This document shows positions 25,953 through 33,034 of a DNA stretch of 64,000 nt, piece after piece (the first letter of the stretch is position 1; every line of letters starts with the position of its first letter). The notes beneath the pieces are model-generated. The model saw nothing but the letters and a program-made list of their open reading frames with translations. It was not told where the DNA came from and made no database searches. Source of the stretch: JAFGHJ01 sp964525555 (lineage in GTDB: Bacteria; Hydrothermota; UBA3072); contig CAZGHN010000003.1 of assembly GCA_964525555.1 (NCBI GenBank), forward strand, positions 1 to 64,000, written 5' to 3'. A program made the position numbers and the translations under genes.

Positions 25953-26938
25953 GTACTAAAGAAACATTTCCTTCAATAAAGTTTACTGTCGAATCCGATG
26001 AGGATATTTATCGGATTCGTTCGGAGATGGCTAAATTTGCTAATAAGATAAGTCTTACAGCAAAGGAGATAGAAGAACTTAAAATTGTTATAACTGAAAT
26101 ATCAAAAAATATTATAAAACATAGTTCCTCGGGTAAGTTAATAATTTCTTTCGGGCATGGTGAACAAAGAAGTGTACATATAGTAGCTGAAAATCCTACT
26201 GATAATTCTGATACTACCGAAATTTTTGATGACGGATACAGTACGGCAAATACTCTCGGCATAGGATTGGGAGCTGTTAAGAGATTGCTTACTGATGTTA
26301 AGGTTAGGGTCGAAGAAGGAAAATTTATTCTGACGGGAGAGAAGGTGTTTGTCGATAAAAATAAAAGTATAATACAAACCAGTGTTTATAGTCGTCCGAA
26401 ACCTGGTTTTAGAAGCAATGGAGACGCCTACTTTATAAAAAGATATGAAGATAAAGCAATAGTTGCTGTTATAGATGGTATTGGTCATGGAGATAAAGCT
26501 AATGAGGCAAGTAGAATTGCTTTAAAAGTACTTGAAGATAAGTTTAGAGATGAACTTGAGCAAATAGCAGTTACGGTGCATAGAAAATTGCATGGAAGTA
26601 GAGGATGTGTTATGGGTATTGTTCGTATGGATAAAGAAGGTAAGATTGAATACCTGGGAGTGGGAAACATTCGTACGCAGATATACACTGCAGAAATGTA
26701 TAAACGACTTGTTTCTTTTGATGGATTGTTGGGCAGCAATATGAGAACCGTAAGGACTGATCGTCTCATCCTCACTACGCCTTGTTTAATTGTGTTGCAT
26801 TCGGATGGTGTGTCTTCTTTTAATTTTGACGATAAACGTATTATTTATAGGCCAATTATGGAGGTTGCAAAAGAATCTTTCGAGAAACACAAGAAAAGTT
26901 CTGATGATGCGACTCTATTAGTTGCAAGAATTCCATAG
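25949..26938 (+). CDS. RsbT-like domain fused to RsbX-type PP2C phosphatase
   Basis: 329 aa. Residues 1-135 resemble RsbT: EELKIVITEISKNIIKH keeps the N-box Glu and Asn and STANTLGIGLGAVKRLL keeps the lid, but the G1 box reads AENPTDN, so the DxGxG motif is lost. Residues 150-329 form a SpoIIE/RsbX phosphatase domain with metal-binding motifs VIDGIGHGDKANEA, LHSDGVSSF and SDDATLLVARI. RsbX dephosphorylates RsbS and RsbR to reset the stressosome. The fused RsbT-like part may target the phosphatase to its STAS substrates. It is the fourth gene of the coupled R-S-T-X run and fits the RSTX order known from many bacteria. Confidence 0.87.
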   Translation: MSTKETFPSIKFTVESDEDIYRIRSEMAKFANKISLTAKEIEELKIVITEISKNIIKHSSSGKLIISFGHGEQRSVHIVAENPTDNSDTTEIFDDGYSTANTLGIGLGAVKRLLTDVKVRVEEGKFILTGEKVFVDKNKSIIQTSVYSRPKPGFRSNGDAYFIKRYEDKAIVAVIDGIGHGDKANEASRIALKVLEDKFRDELEQIAVTVHRKLHGSRGCVMGIVRMDKEGKIEYLGVGNIRTQIYTAEMYKRLVSFDGLLGSNMRTVRTDRLILTTPCLIVLHSDGVSSFNFDDKRIIYRPIMEVAKESFEKHKKSSDDATLLVARIP

Positions 26939-26961
26939 TAAGAAAAAAGAAGGAGGATTTA

Positions 26962-27816
26962 ATGGTGAAGAAAGAAAAGAACAAAACGGACCTTGAGAAA
27001 AAACTAAAAGCACTGGAGAAGGAAAATAAAGAATTAAGATTAGACAGAAATTTGCTAAATTCTCTTTTAAAACATGTGCCGGAAAACATATATTTTAAAG
27101 ATATAGAGAGCAGATTTATCAGAGTAAGCGAAGCTTTTGTTGATTATTTGGGTTTTGATAGAGCCAAGGAGTTGACCGGTAAAACTGATTTTGATATTTT
27201 CGATGAAGAACATGCAAGCCCTGCCTACGAAGATGAACAAAAAATAATAAAGACTGGCGAATCAATACAAAAAGAGGAAAGAGAAGTTTATCCCAACGGA
27301 AGTGAGAAGTGGGTTGAAACTACTAAATTTCCCAGATATGATAAAAAGGGCAAAATTGTGGGGACTTTTGGTATCTCTAGAGATGTTACAGAAAAGAAAC
27401 TCTGGGAAACGGAAAGAGAAAAGAAGTTAGAAGCTCAGAGAGAGGAACTGATAGAACTTTCAACTCCTGTAATAGATGTATGGGATGGTGTCCTTACGGT
27501 TCCCATATTAGGTTCTTTAGATAGCGAGAGAGCATCGAGGGTTTCAGAGGCTTTGTTGACTCAGATAGTAGAAAAGAGAGCAGCGATAGCAATAATTGAT
27601 ATTTCCGGTATTAGCGCTGTGGATAGTGCTGTTGCTGATAGATTGATACGTACGGCAAAAGCGGTGAGGTTGGTCGGTGCTGAAGCGATATTAACCGGTG
27701 TTGGAGTGGAAATTGCTCAGACGATTGCAGATCTGGGAATTGATATGGAAGGTCTAAAAACCATGTCTACATTAAAAGACGGTTTAAGATACGTGATTTC
27801 TTCACATACTAAGTGA
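26962..27816 (+). CDS. RsbR-like stressosome sensor 4: PAS-STAS
   Basis: 284 aa. A basic coiled coil (1-30), one PAS domain (about 32-148) close to PAS1 of sensor 1 (NIYFKDIESRF, GKTDFDIFDEEHASPAYEDEQKIIKTG, GTFGISRDVT), then a STAS domain with VIDVWDGVLTVPILGSLDSERASRVSEALLTQIV and AIIDISGISAVDSAVADRL. An AAGGAGG ribosome site precedes the ATG. It follows the phosphatase gene by 23 bp and closes the first stressosome transcript. Different PAS subtypes on an almost constant STAS suggest one shell reading several inputs. Confidence 0.86.
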   Translation: MVKKEKNKTDLEKKLKALEKENKELRLDRNLLNSLLKHVPENIYFKDIESRFIRVSEAFVDYLGFDRAKELTGKTDFDIFDEEHASPAYEDEQKIIKTGESIQKEEREVYPNGSEKWVETTKFPRYDKKGKIVGTFGISRDVTEKKLWETEREKKLEAQREELIELSTPVIDVWDGVLTVPILGSLDSERASRVSEALLTQIVEKRAAIAIIDISGISAVDSAVADRLIRTAKAVRLVGAEAILTGVGVEIAQTIADLGIDMEGLKTMSTLKDGLRYVISSHTK

Positions 27817-27938
27817 TGACCTTTTAATAATGTCATAAAGTATACAAAGACGCTTTTAATTACTATGTAATATAAACATTTTTTTCTTTATACACATAAT
27901 AAGTTTTTACGATTATAGGTTAAATCCGAAAAATTATA

Positions 27939-27966
27939 TTGACAATTTGAGATAGATACGTAAAAT
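27939..27966 (+). promoter_or_regulatory. Promoter of the second signalling transcript
   Basis: -35 TTGACA (27939-27944), 16-nt spacer, -10 TAAAAT (27961-27966). The start codon of the receiver protein is about 210 nt downstream, so this transcript has a long leader, which holds a 37-codon frame. Confidence 0.65.
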
Positions 27967-28072
27967 ACATTATAAGACATTAGAACAGAAAATGCATAAT
28001 ATGAGTAGCCTTGTTAAATTCAAATGTTAATTTAATGGTATTTTTCTGTTTTATAAAAGGGTGAAAGTTTTT

Positions 28073-28186
28073 ATGGCACTAAGAATTTTCTTACATGAAG
28101 GATTTCTTCGAAGAGCGACTTATTTTAAAATTGAATTTTTTGGAATGTTTTTATATTTAATGATAAGCAAAGGGGTGTTTAGATGA
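28073..28186 (+). CDS. Possible leader peptide, 37 aa, upstream of the receiver-PAS gene
   Basis: An open frame from ATG 28073, with AAAAGGGTG upstream, to TGA at 28184-28186, overlapping the next gene's ATG (ATGA). It starts MALRIFLHEGFLRRATYF and ends with a hydrophobic stretch GMFLYLMISKGVFR. The rest of the 366-bp gap (27817-28182) holds only the promoter. Overlap and ribosome site suggest translational coupling; it could equally be chance in AT-rich DNA. Confidence 0.35.
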   Translation: MALRIFLHEGFLRRATYFKIEFFGMFLYLMISKGVFR

Positions 28187-28968
28187 ATAAAAAAACCAGA
28201 GATTATGAAGAAGGTGATAATATTACGGTAATGAATGTCCTTCTGATTGAAGATGCTTCGTTTGCAGTTACTTTTATTAGAGAAACGCTTGCTTATTGTG
28301 AAGAGGCTGAATTGGTTAAAGCTACTAAATTTGCGTTAACCAATGTAGAAACTCTCGGAGAAGCACTTAAATGTCTTTCAGAGAACCAATTTGATCTTAT
28401 TCTGCTTGATTTGAATTTACCCGATAGTAAAGAATTAAACACTCTCGATAGCGTGAGGGAAAATGCGCATAAAGTTCCTATAGTAGTTATAACAGCATTA
28501 AGTGATGAAGGTCTCGCTCTTGAAGCTATGAAGAGGGGAGCTGAAGGTTTTCTTGTTAAAGGCCAAATGGGTGTAAATGCCCTTTTGCAGGCAATTTTCT
28601 TTGCCGTAGAGCGTCATAGGATTTTGATTAAATTGGAGGAAAAAATTCGAGCGCTTAAAAGGAGCGAATCCAGATTTAAAAATATAATAGAAAAAATAGA
28701 AGATGCGATTATAGTTGCTGATAAACAAGGCGTAATTCAATTTACGAATATTTCCTCGAAAGATTTTCTTGGATCATCTCCTGAAGATCTTTTAGGTGAG
28801 AAATTTAAGTTTCCTTTGGAAGTTGACAAAACGAAAGAAATCGAATTAAAAGGAAAAGGAAAAAAGGTAATCAAAGCAGAAATGAGAGTGATCGAGACAC
28901 AATGGGAAGGTGACGGAGCATATCTTATTCTGCTCAGAGAAATTAAAGTTGGTAAAAGCAAAAAATAA
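28183..28968 (+). CDS. Response regulator with PAS domain (REC-PAS)
   Basis: 261 aa. The receiver domain (about 16-140) has the acidic pair in VLLIEDASFAVTFIRETL, the phospho-acceptor Asp in LILLDLNLPDSKEL, the Thr in VVITALSD, and the Lys in GFLVKGQMG. A helix (ERHRILIKLEEKIRALKRSESRF) leads to a short PAS-type domain (about 170-255: IIEKIEDAIIVADKQGVIQFTN, SKDFLGSSPEDLLGEKF). No DNA-binding, GGDEF or kinase domain follows, so it probably acts by protein contact. It starts the second transcript, followed 16 bp later by a STAS protein. The same receiver subtype recurs at 31669. Confidence 0.82.
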   Translation: MNKKTRDYEEGDNITVMNVLLIEDASFAVTFIRETLAYCEEAELVKATKFALTNVETLGEALKCLSENQFDLILLDLNLPDSKELNTLDSVRENAHKVPIVVITALSDEGLALEAMKRGAEGFLVKGQMGVNALLQAIFFAVERHRILIKLEEKIRALKRSESRFKNIIEKIEDAIIVADKQGVIQFTNISSKDFLGSSPEDLLGEKFKFPLEVDKTKEIELKGKGKKVIKAEMRVIETQWEGDGAYLILLREIKVGKSKK

Positions 28969-28984
28969 TTTATAGGAGAGGATT

Positions 28985-29530
28985 TTGCCTGATTTATCTG
29001 TTCATGTCTCCCGTGGTTGCCTTGTCGTGCCTATTCAGGGAGATATAGATGAAGAAATAATGCATAATATTCAAAAGTTAGTTTTGTCAGGAGTCGAAGA
29101 AACGGGCGTCAAGGGAGTGGTAATAGATTTATCAGGAGTTAAGATTATAGATCCTTATAATGCGGGTATTATCGATAAAACCGCTAAGATGATTAATTTA
29201 TTGGGAGCCAAAACGGTACTTTCGGGGATTAAACCGGGGGTGGCTATTGCGCTTTCGGATTCTCATTTTGAATTTGAAGAAATTTTTGAAATCGCGAGGA
29301 CTTTCGAAGATGGAGTCGAAAAACTCCAATCTGTAGTTGAAGCCCACGAGATATTGCAGTCAGAAAAAGAGGAGACGGAGGAAGAGGATGAAGTTGCATT
29401 TGAGAAGGAGAGGATAGTAGATGAAGAGGTGATAGAGGTGGATGAAGTTAGTACAAAAGAGCAAATTGAGGAGAGCGAATATAATAAGACAGAATCTCCT
29501 CCTGAAGAGGAAAAGCGAGACTTTGATTGA
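28985..29530 (+). CDS. RsbS-like STAS protein with acidic tail, no phosphorylatable Ser
   Basis: 181 aa. Residues 1-118 form an RsbS-type STAS domain: GCLVVPIQGDIDEEIMHNIQ, VVIDLSGVKIIDPYNAGIIDK, LSGIKPGVAIALSDSHFEFEEIF. Where RsbS has VDSF, this protein has IDPY, so the phospho-acceptor Ser is Pro. Residues 120-181 are a disordered, very acidic tail rich in Glu, Asp and Val. The start is TTG, seven bases after AGGAGAGG. The stop overlaps the ATG of the hybrid kinase with its RsbT-like N-terminus, the same STAS then RsbT order as rsbS-rsbT, so it probably binds that kinase constitutively. Confidence 0.8.
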   Translation: MPDLSVHVSRGCLVVPIQGDIDEEIMHNIQKLVLSGVEETGVKGVVIDLSGVKIIDPYNAGIIDKTAKMINLLGAKTVLSGIKPGVAIALSDSHFEFEEIFEIARTFEDGVEKLQSVVEAHEILQSEKEETEEEDEVAFEKERIVDEEVIEVDEVSTKEQIEESEYNKTESPPEEEKRDFD

Positions 29531-31647
29531 TGTTTGCACTTGGTAAGATTTCCTTAAAAGATAAAGAATTTCTTATTGAAAAGAGAAATAAACTGCTTGA
29601 TTTGGCAGTGGATCTCGGATTTGGAGAGGTTACTGCGATAAGGCTTACAACTGCCGCTTCTGAAGTAATTCGTAAGATTGCGGGATCCGGCAATGATTCT
29701 GTAGTTGAATTTTTTATTGATGAAAGGCAGGGCAAGTTTGGATTGTTAGTTCGATTTATTTCCGGTAACGGTGTTTCAGAAACAGCTGAAATCCTCCAGT
29801 GTATATTCGATGAGGTGGAATGTTCTTTTTCTGATAACGGAAAAGAGATCTTAGTTGCATTTAAATTTATTCCCGATTATTATTTTAAGCCAACTGAAGA
29901 TTTCATAAATCAAGAGAGAGAAAAAATAGGCCGTCTTACGCGTGATGAATTATTCTTTGAACTCAAGAAATCATATTCGGAACTTGAAGAGGAGATTGAA
30001 GCCCATAAAGAAACAGAAGAGATGTTGAAAAGTGCAAAGATACAGGCAGAATCAGCCAATAAAGCCAAAAGTGAGTTTTTAGCTTCCATGAGTCATGAGA
30101 TTCGTACCCCTATGAACGCAATTATTGGAATGACTGAACTCCTTTTGGATACATCCCTTTCTAATGAGCAGAAGGGTTTTGTTGAAACACTCAGTAAGGC
30201 GGGAGATGCTTTACTTTCTTTGATAAATGATATACTTGATCTTTCTAAAATTGAAGCTGGTGATGTTGAACTAGAGAAGACGAATTTTGATCTTGCTGAA
30301 CTTATTGAGGGGACCTGTGATGTTATGGCAGTTCGTGCCAGAAAGAAAAGTATAGAGTTTTTAAGTAGAATAGAACCTGATGTACCGATAAATTTAGTTG
30401 GCGATCCTGCAAGACTGCGTCAAATAATAGTCAATCTTATCGGGAATGCGATAAAATTTACCGATGGAGGTGAGGTTGTTCTCAATGTGGCACTTTTGAA
30501 AAAAGGAGATGCCAGTTATTGTGGATCGGAGAGGGAAAAAAATATTTGTTTGCTATTCTATGTGAAAGATTCTGGAATTGGTATAGCTAAGGATAAACAG
30601 GATAAAATTTTTGAAAGTTTTAAACAGGCAGATTCTTCGACTACAAGAAGATATGGTGGAACCGGTCTGGGCTTGAGTATTTCTAAAAAAATTACGAAAT
30701 TAATGGGTGGTAAAATGTGGGTCGAAAGTGAATTAGAGAAAGGAAGTAAATTTTGCTTCACTACTGTTTTCAAACCTCAGAAAGAGAAAGGGGAAGAGAC
30801 ATTTATTAAGCCGGGAGAAATCGATGTTAAGGGTATTTCTACTTTGATTGTCGATGATAACGCAACTAACAGGCTGATTTTAAGGGAAATTCTGGCAGCG
30901 TGGGAAGCCAAAATAACGGAGGCTTCCGGAGGAAAAGAAGCTATTTCTATAATTAAATCGGCTTATGAGAAAAACAACCCATATGAACTGGTTCTTCTAG
31001 ATTGTCGTATGCCGGAAATAGACGGCATGGGTGTGGCAAAGTTTTTAAGAGAACAAAAAAACTCTGAGGAAACAACAATAATGATGCTGTCTTCTGATTA
31101 TAAGCCGAATGATTTAAAGCAAATAGATAGATATGGCATTGGCGCATATCTTTTAAAACCTATAAAGAGAAAAGAATTGAAAAATGCTATTCTAACAACA
31201 CTTGGTCTATGGAAAGCTCAAATTGGTAAAGAAAAAAAGATAAAGGAAAAGAAAGTGGAGGTTTCTATACCTGTTTTGAGAGTGTTGCTGGTTGAGGACA
31301 ATCCTGATAATCGTTTGTTGGTAAAAGCTTTCTTGAAGAAAACTCCGATAGAAATAGAAGAAGCAGAAAATGGCCAGATAGCTGTTGATAAATTTACTGA
31401 AAATAAATATGATATAGTTTTGATGGATATGCAGATGCCGGTAATGGATGGTTATACTGCTACCAGGACTATTAGGAAATGGGAGACTGAAAACGATAAA
31501 GAGAAGACGCCTATTCTGGCTTTGACTGCTTATGCAATGAAGGAAGATAGAGATAAAACACTGAAAGCCGGTTGCACTGATTACCTTACGAAACCTATAA
31601 AGAAGGAAAAACTTATGGAAGCGCTCCGAAGATTATCAGGCAAATGA
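29530..31647 (+). CDS. Hybrid histidine kinase: RsbT-like domain, HisKA, HATPase, REC, REC
   Basis: 705 aa, no membrane segment. Residues 1-120 resemble RsbT (LIEKRNKLLDLAVDLGFGEVTAIRLTTAASEVIRKIAG) but lack the N-box Asn and the G1 motif, so this part is probably a binding rather than an ATPase domain. A coiled coil (about 130-185) leads to HisKA (FLASMSHEIRTPMNAIIG, phospho-His near 195), HATPase (NLIGNAIKFT, VKDSGIGIAKDK, GTGLGLSISKK), then two receivers with Asp in LLDCRMPEIDG and LMDMQMPVMDG and Lys in LLKPIK and LTKPIK. No Hpt domain. With the STAS gene overlapping upstream, a stressosome-like partner switch may control this phosphorelay. Confidence 0.87.
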   Translation: MFALGKISLKDKEFLIEKRNKLLDLAVDLGFGEVTAIRLTTAASEVIRKIAGSGNDSVVEFFIDERQGKFGLLVRFISGNGVSETAEILQCIFDEVECSFSDNGKEILVAFKFIPDYYFKPTEDFINQEREKIGRLTRDELFFELKKSYSELEEEIEAHKETEEMLKSAKIQAESANKAKSEFLASMSHEIRTPMNAIIGMTELLLDTSLSNEQKGFVETLSKAGDALLSLINDILDLSKIEAGDVELEKTNFDLAELIEGTCDVMAVRARKKSIEFLSRIEPDVPINLVGDPARLRQIIVNLIGNAIKFTDGGEVVLNVALLKKGDASYCGSEREKNICLLFYVKDSGIGIAKDKQDKIFESFKQADSSTTRRYGGTGLGLSISKKITKLMGGKMWVESELEKGSKFCFTTVFKPQKEKGEETFIKPGEIDVKGISTLIVDDNATNRLILREILAAWEAKITEASGGKEAISIIKSAYEKNNPYELVLLDCRMPEIDGMGVAKFLREQKNSEETTIMMLSSDYKPNDLKQIDRYGIGAYLLKPIKRKELKNAILTTLGLWKAQIGKEKKIKEKKVEVSIPVLRVLLVEDNPDNRLLVKAFLKKTPIEIEEAENGQIAVDKFTENKYDIVLMDMQMPVMDGYTATRTIRKWETENDKEKTPILALTAYAMKEDRDKTLKAGCTDYLTKPIKKEKLMEALRRLSGK

Positions 31648-31668
31648 ATCTTTTTTAAATAAATATAT

Positions 31669-32406
31669 ATGAAAGATAATAGAAAAGATGAGCAATCGGT
31701 AAATACGGAAAAAATTAAAAAAAAGAAGAAAAAAATCCTTATAATAGAAGATGATGAAAAATTTGCACGTGTCCTTTCGAAACAGCTTGAAAAGAACGGC
31801 TACGAGGTATCTAACGCGGGTAGTTTTTCTGGTTTTCTGGAAATTATATTAAAAGAAAAATTTAATTTAATATTGCTTGACCTTGGATTGCCCGATAGTT
31901 CCGGACTCGAAACTTATGAAAAGATATCTAATACGGTGGGAGATATTCCCATTGTAGTATTAACCGGGCTTGATGATGAGGAAATTGCAGTTGGAGCTGT
32001 TAAAAAGGGCGCGCAGGATTATCTTGTTAAAGGTGAAGTCGATAATAGAGTATTATTACGTTCTCTTGATTATGCGATTGAGCGAAGCAGGTTATTATTC
32101 AGTTTGAAAAAACTTCAGGAGTTGGTGCTACAGTCGGAAAGGATTAAGGTTCTGGTGGAAACTGCCGGGGCAGCAGCGCACGAAATAAATCAGCCTTTAA
32201 CTTCTATTTTCGGTATGTTGGAAATTTTGAAAAAGGACTTACCCGAAGACTCTTCAGTTAGACAAAAATTGGATTTTATTTTTGAGGCAGCCTGTCAGAT
32301 AAGAGATATCATAAAAAAGATGGGGAGCGTAAAACAATATATAACGAAACCTTATTTGAAAGGTGTGGATATCGTAGATTTTGAAGAAGCAGCGGAAGAC
32401 GAATAG
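31669..32406 (+). CDS. REC-HisKA protein lacking the ATPase domain
   Basis: 245 aa. The receiver (about 22-140) has ILIIEDDEKFARVL, LILLDLGLPDSSGLE with the phospho-Asp, VVLTGLDDEE, and DYLVKGEVD. After a helix (SLKKLQELVLQSERIKVLVET) comes a dimerisation/phospho-His helix pair: GAAAHEINQPLTSIFGMLEILKK with the H-box His near 167. The protein ends after the second helix; no N, G1 or G2 boxes follow and no frameshifted remnant is seen in the next bases. It could accept phosphate on Asp and pass it via His, like a phosphotransferase, and so be the missing Hpt for the hybrid kinase. That role is inferred. No ribosome site is obvious. Confidence 0.8.
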   Translation: MKDNRKDEQSVNTEKIKKKKKKILIIEDDEKFARVLSKQLEKNGYEVSNAGSFSGFLEIILKEKFNLILLDLGLPDSSGLETYEKISNTVGDIPIVVLTGLDDEEIAVGAVKKGAQDYLVKGEVDNRVLLRSLDYAIERSRLLFSLKKLQELVLQSERIKVLVETAGAAAHEINQPLTSIFGMLEILKKDLPEDSSVRQKLDFIFEAACQIRDIIKKMGSVKQYITKPYLKGVDIVDFEEAAEDE

Positions 32407-32564
32407 ATTCTTCGAATCTAAGTTTATTGGTTAATTGGTTGATTGGTTTATTGGTTACAGAAAAAACTTCATCTTTCTTGTGTCTTTGCGGTAAATGTTT
32501 TTCTACTAATTTTCTAATTAACTAATTGCCTAATATACTATTTCCGCTAAGGCGGAAATCCTCC
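32407..32564. repeat. Short repeat phrases before the V-ATPase operon
   Basis: GATTCTTCGAATC at 32405-32417 is the hairpin head also found at 2805-2816 (minus) and 50283-50295. It is followed by TTGGTTAATTGGTTGATTGG-type units and TTCTTGTGTCTTTGCGG. TTTCCGCTAAGGCGGAAA (32541-32558) is a hairpin that may end the signalling transcript. Confidence 0.5.
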
Positions 32565-32592
32565 TTGACTTTTTCTCTAGTAGTTTTATCTT
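32565..32592 (+). promoter_or_regulatory. V-ATPase operon promoter, leaderless layout
   Basis: -35 TTGACT (32565-32570), 16-nt spacer, -10 TATCTT (32587-32592), then six bases GATTTA and the ATG of a 45-codon frame at 32599. No ribosome site precedes that ATG. Confidence 0.6.
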
Positions 32593-32598
32593 GATTTA

Positions 32599-32736
32599 AT
32601 GGATAAAATTACCCTTGCTATTTTATGGTTTTTCATATTTATAAGAGCTGTCATTTTCTTTGGACTTATCTATTTTATTGTGGTTGAATATAGAAAATAT
32701 AAAAAGAAACGAGAGGAAGATGAAAAACGGAATTGA
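32599..32736 (+). CDS. Small single-span membrane protein at the head of the V-ATPase operon, 45 aa
   Basis: The frame begins MDKITLAILWFFIFIRAV, continues as a membrane helix to about residue 30, and ends in a basic/acidic tail (YRKYKKKREEDEKRN). Its ATG lies six bases from a good -10 box, the same leaderless geometry as five other genes here, which supports it as real despite lacking a ribosome site. It overlaps the next gene's start by 17 bp in another frame; the overlap carries that gene's GAGAGGAAG ribosome site. Position suggests an accessory or assembly protein of the ATPase membrane part, but there is no recognisable family. Confidence 0.6.
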   Translation: MDKITLAILWFFIFIRAVIFFGLIYFIVVEYRKYKKKREEDEKRN

Positions 32737-33034
32737 GGAAATTCTTGATATTGAAAAGAAAGCAAGGAAGATAATCGACGAAGCGCAAGCGAAATCAGAT
32801 AACATAAGAAGAGAAGCTGAGAAGGAAGCGAAAAAGATTGTAGCGAATGCAAACAAAGAAGCTAAATCAATAATTGAAGGATATAAGTTAAGACTTTCTA
32901 ACGTTCAAAAAGAGGAACAAAAGGAAGTTGAAAAAAAGGGAATGGATTTGGAGAACGACTGGATAAAAAATTATAAAGGAAAAAAAGATGAGCTGTTATC
33001 GAAATTAATAGCCTCCTCTATGAAAATAAAATAA
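32720..33034 (+). CDS. V-type ATPase peripheral stalk subunit G/H
   Basis: 104 aa, mostly one long heptad coiled coil rich in Ala, Glu and Lys: IEEILDIEKKARKIIDEAQAKSDNIRREAEKEAKKIVANANKEA. This is the pattern of the AtpH/NtpF-type subunit, which pairs with subunit E to make the peripheral stalk that holds the A3B3 head to subunit I. The ATG at 32720 has GAGAGGAAG just upstream; an upstream in-frame ATG would add 20 residues coming from the overlapping membrane protein's frame. Its stop overlaps the next ATG (TAATG). First canonical ATPase gene of the operon. Confidence 0.8.
   Translation: MKNGIEEILDIEKKARKIIDEAQAKSDNIRREAEKEAKKIVANANKEAKSIIEGYKLRLSNVQKEEQKEVEKKGMDLENDWIKNYKGKKDELLSKLIASSMKIK

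Noticed and set aside
32421..32460. Possible CRISPR-like or tandem repeat (TTGGTTAATTGGTTGATTGG)
   Set aside because: Units are 8-9 bp with no unique spacers and no cas genes are near; it is a low-complexity phrase.
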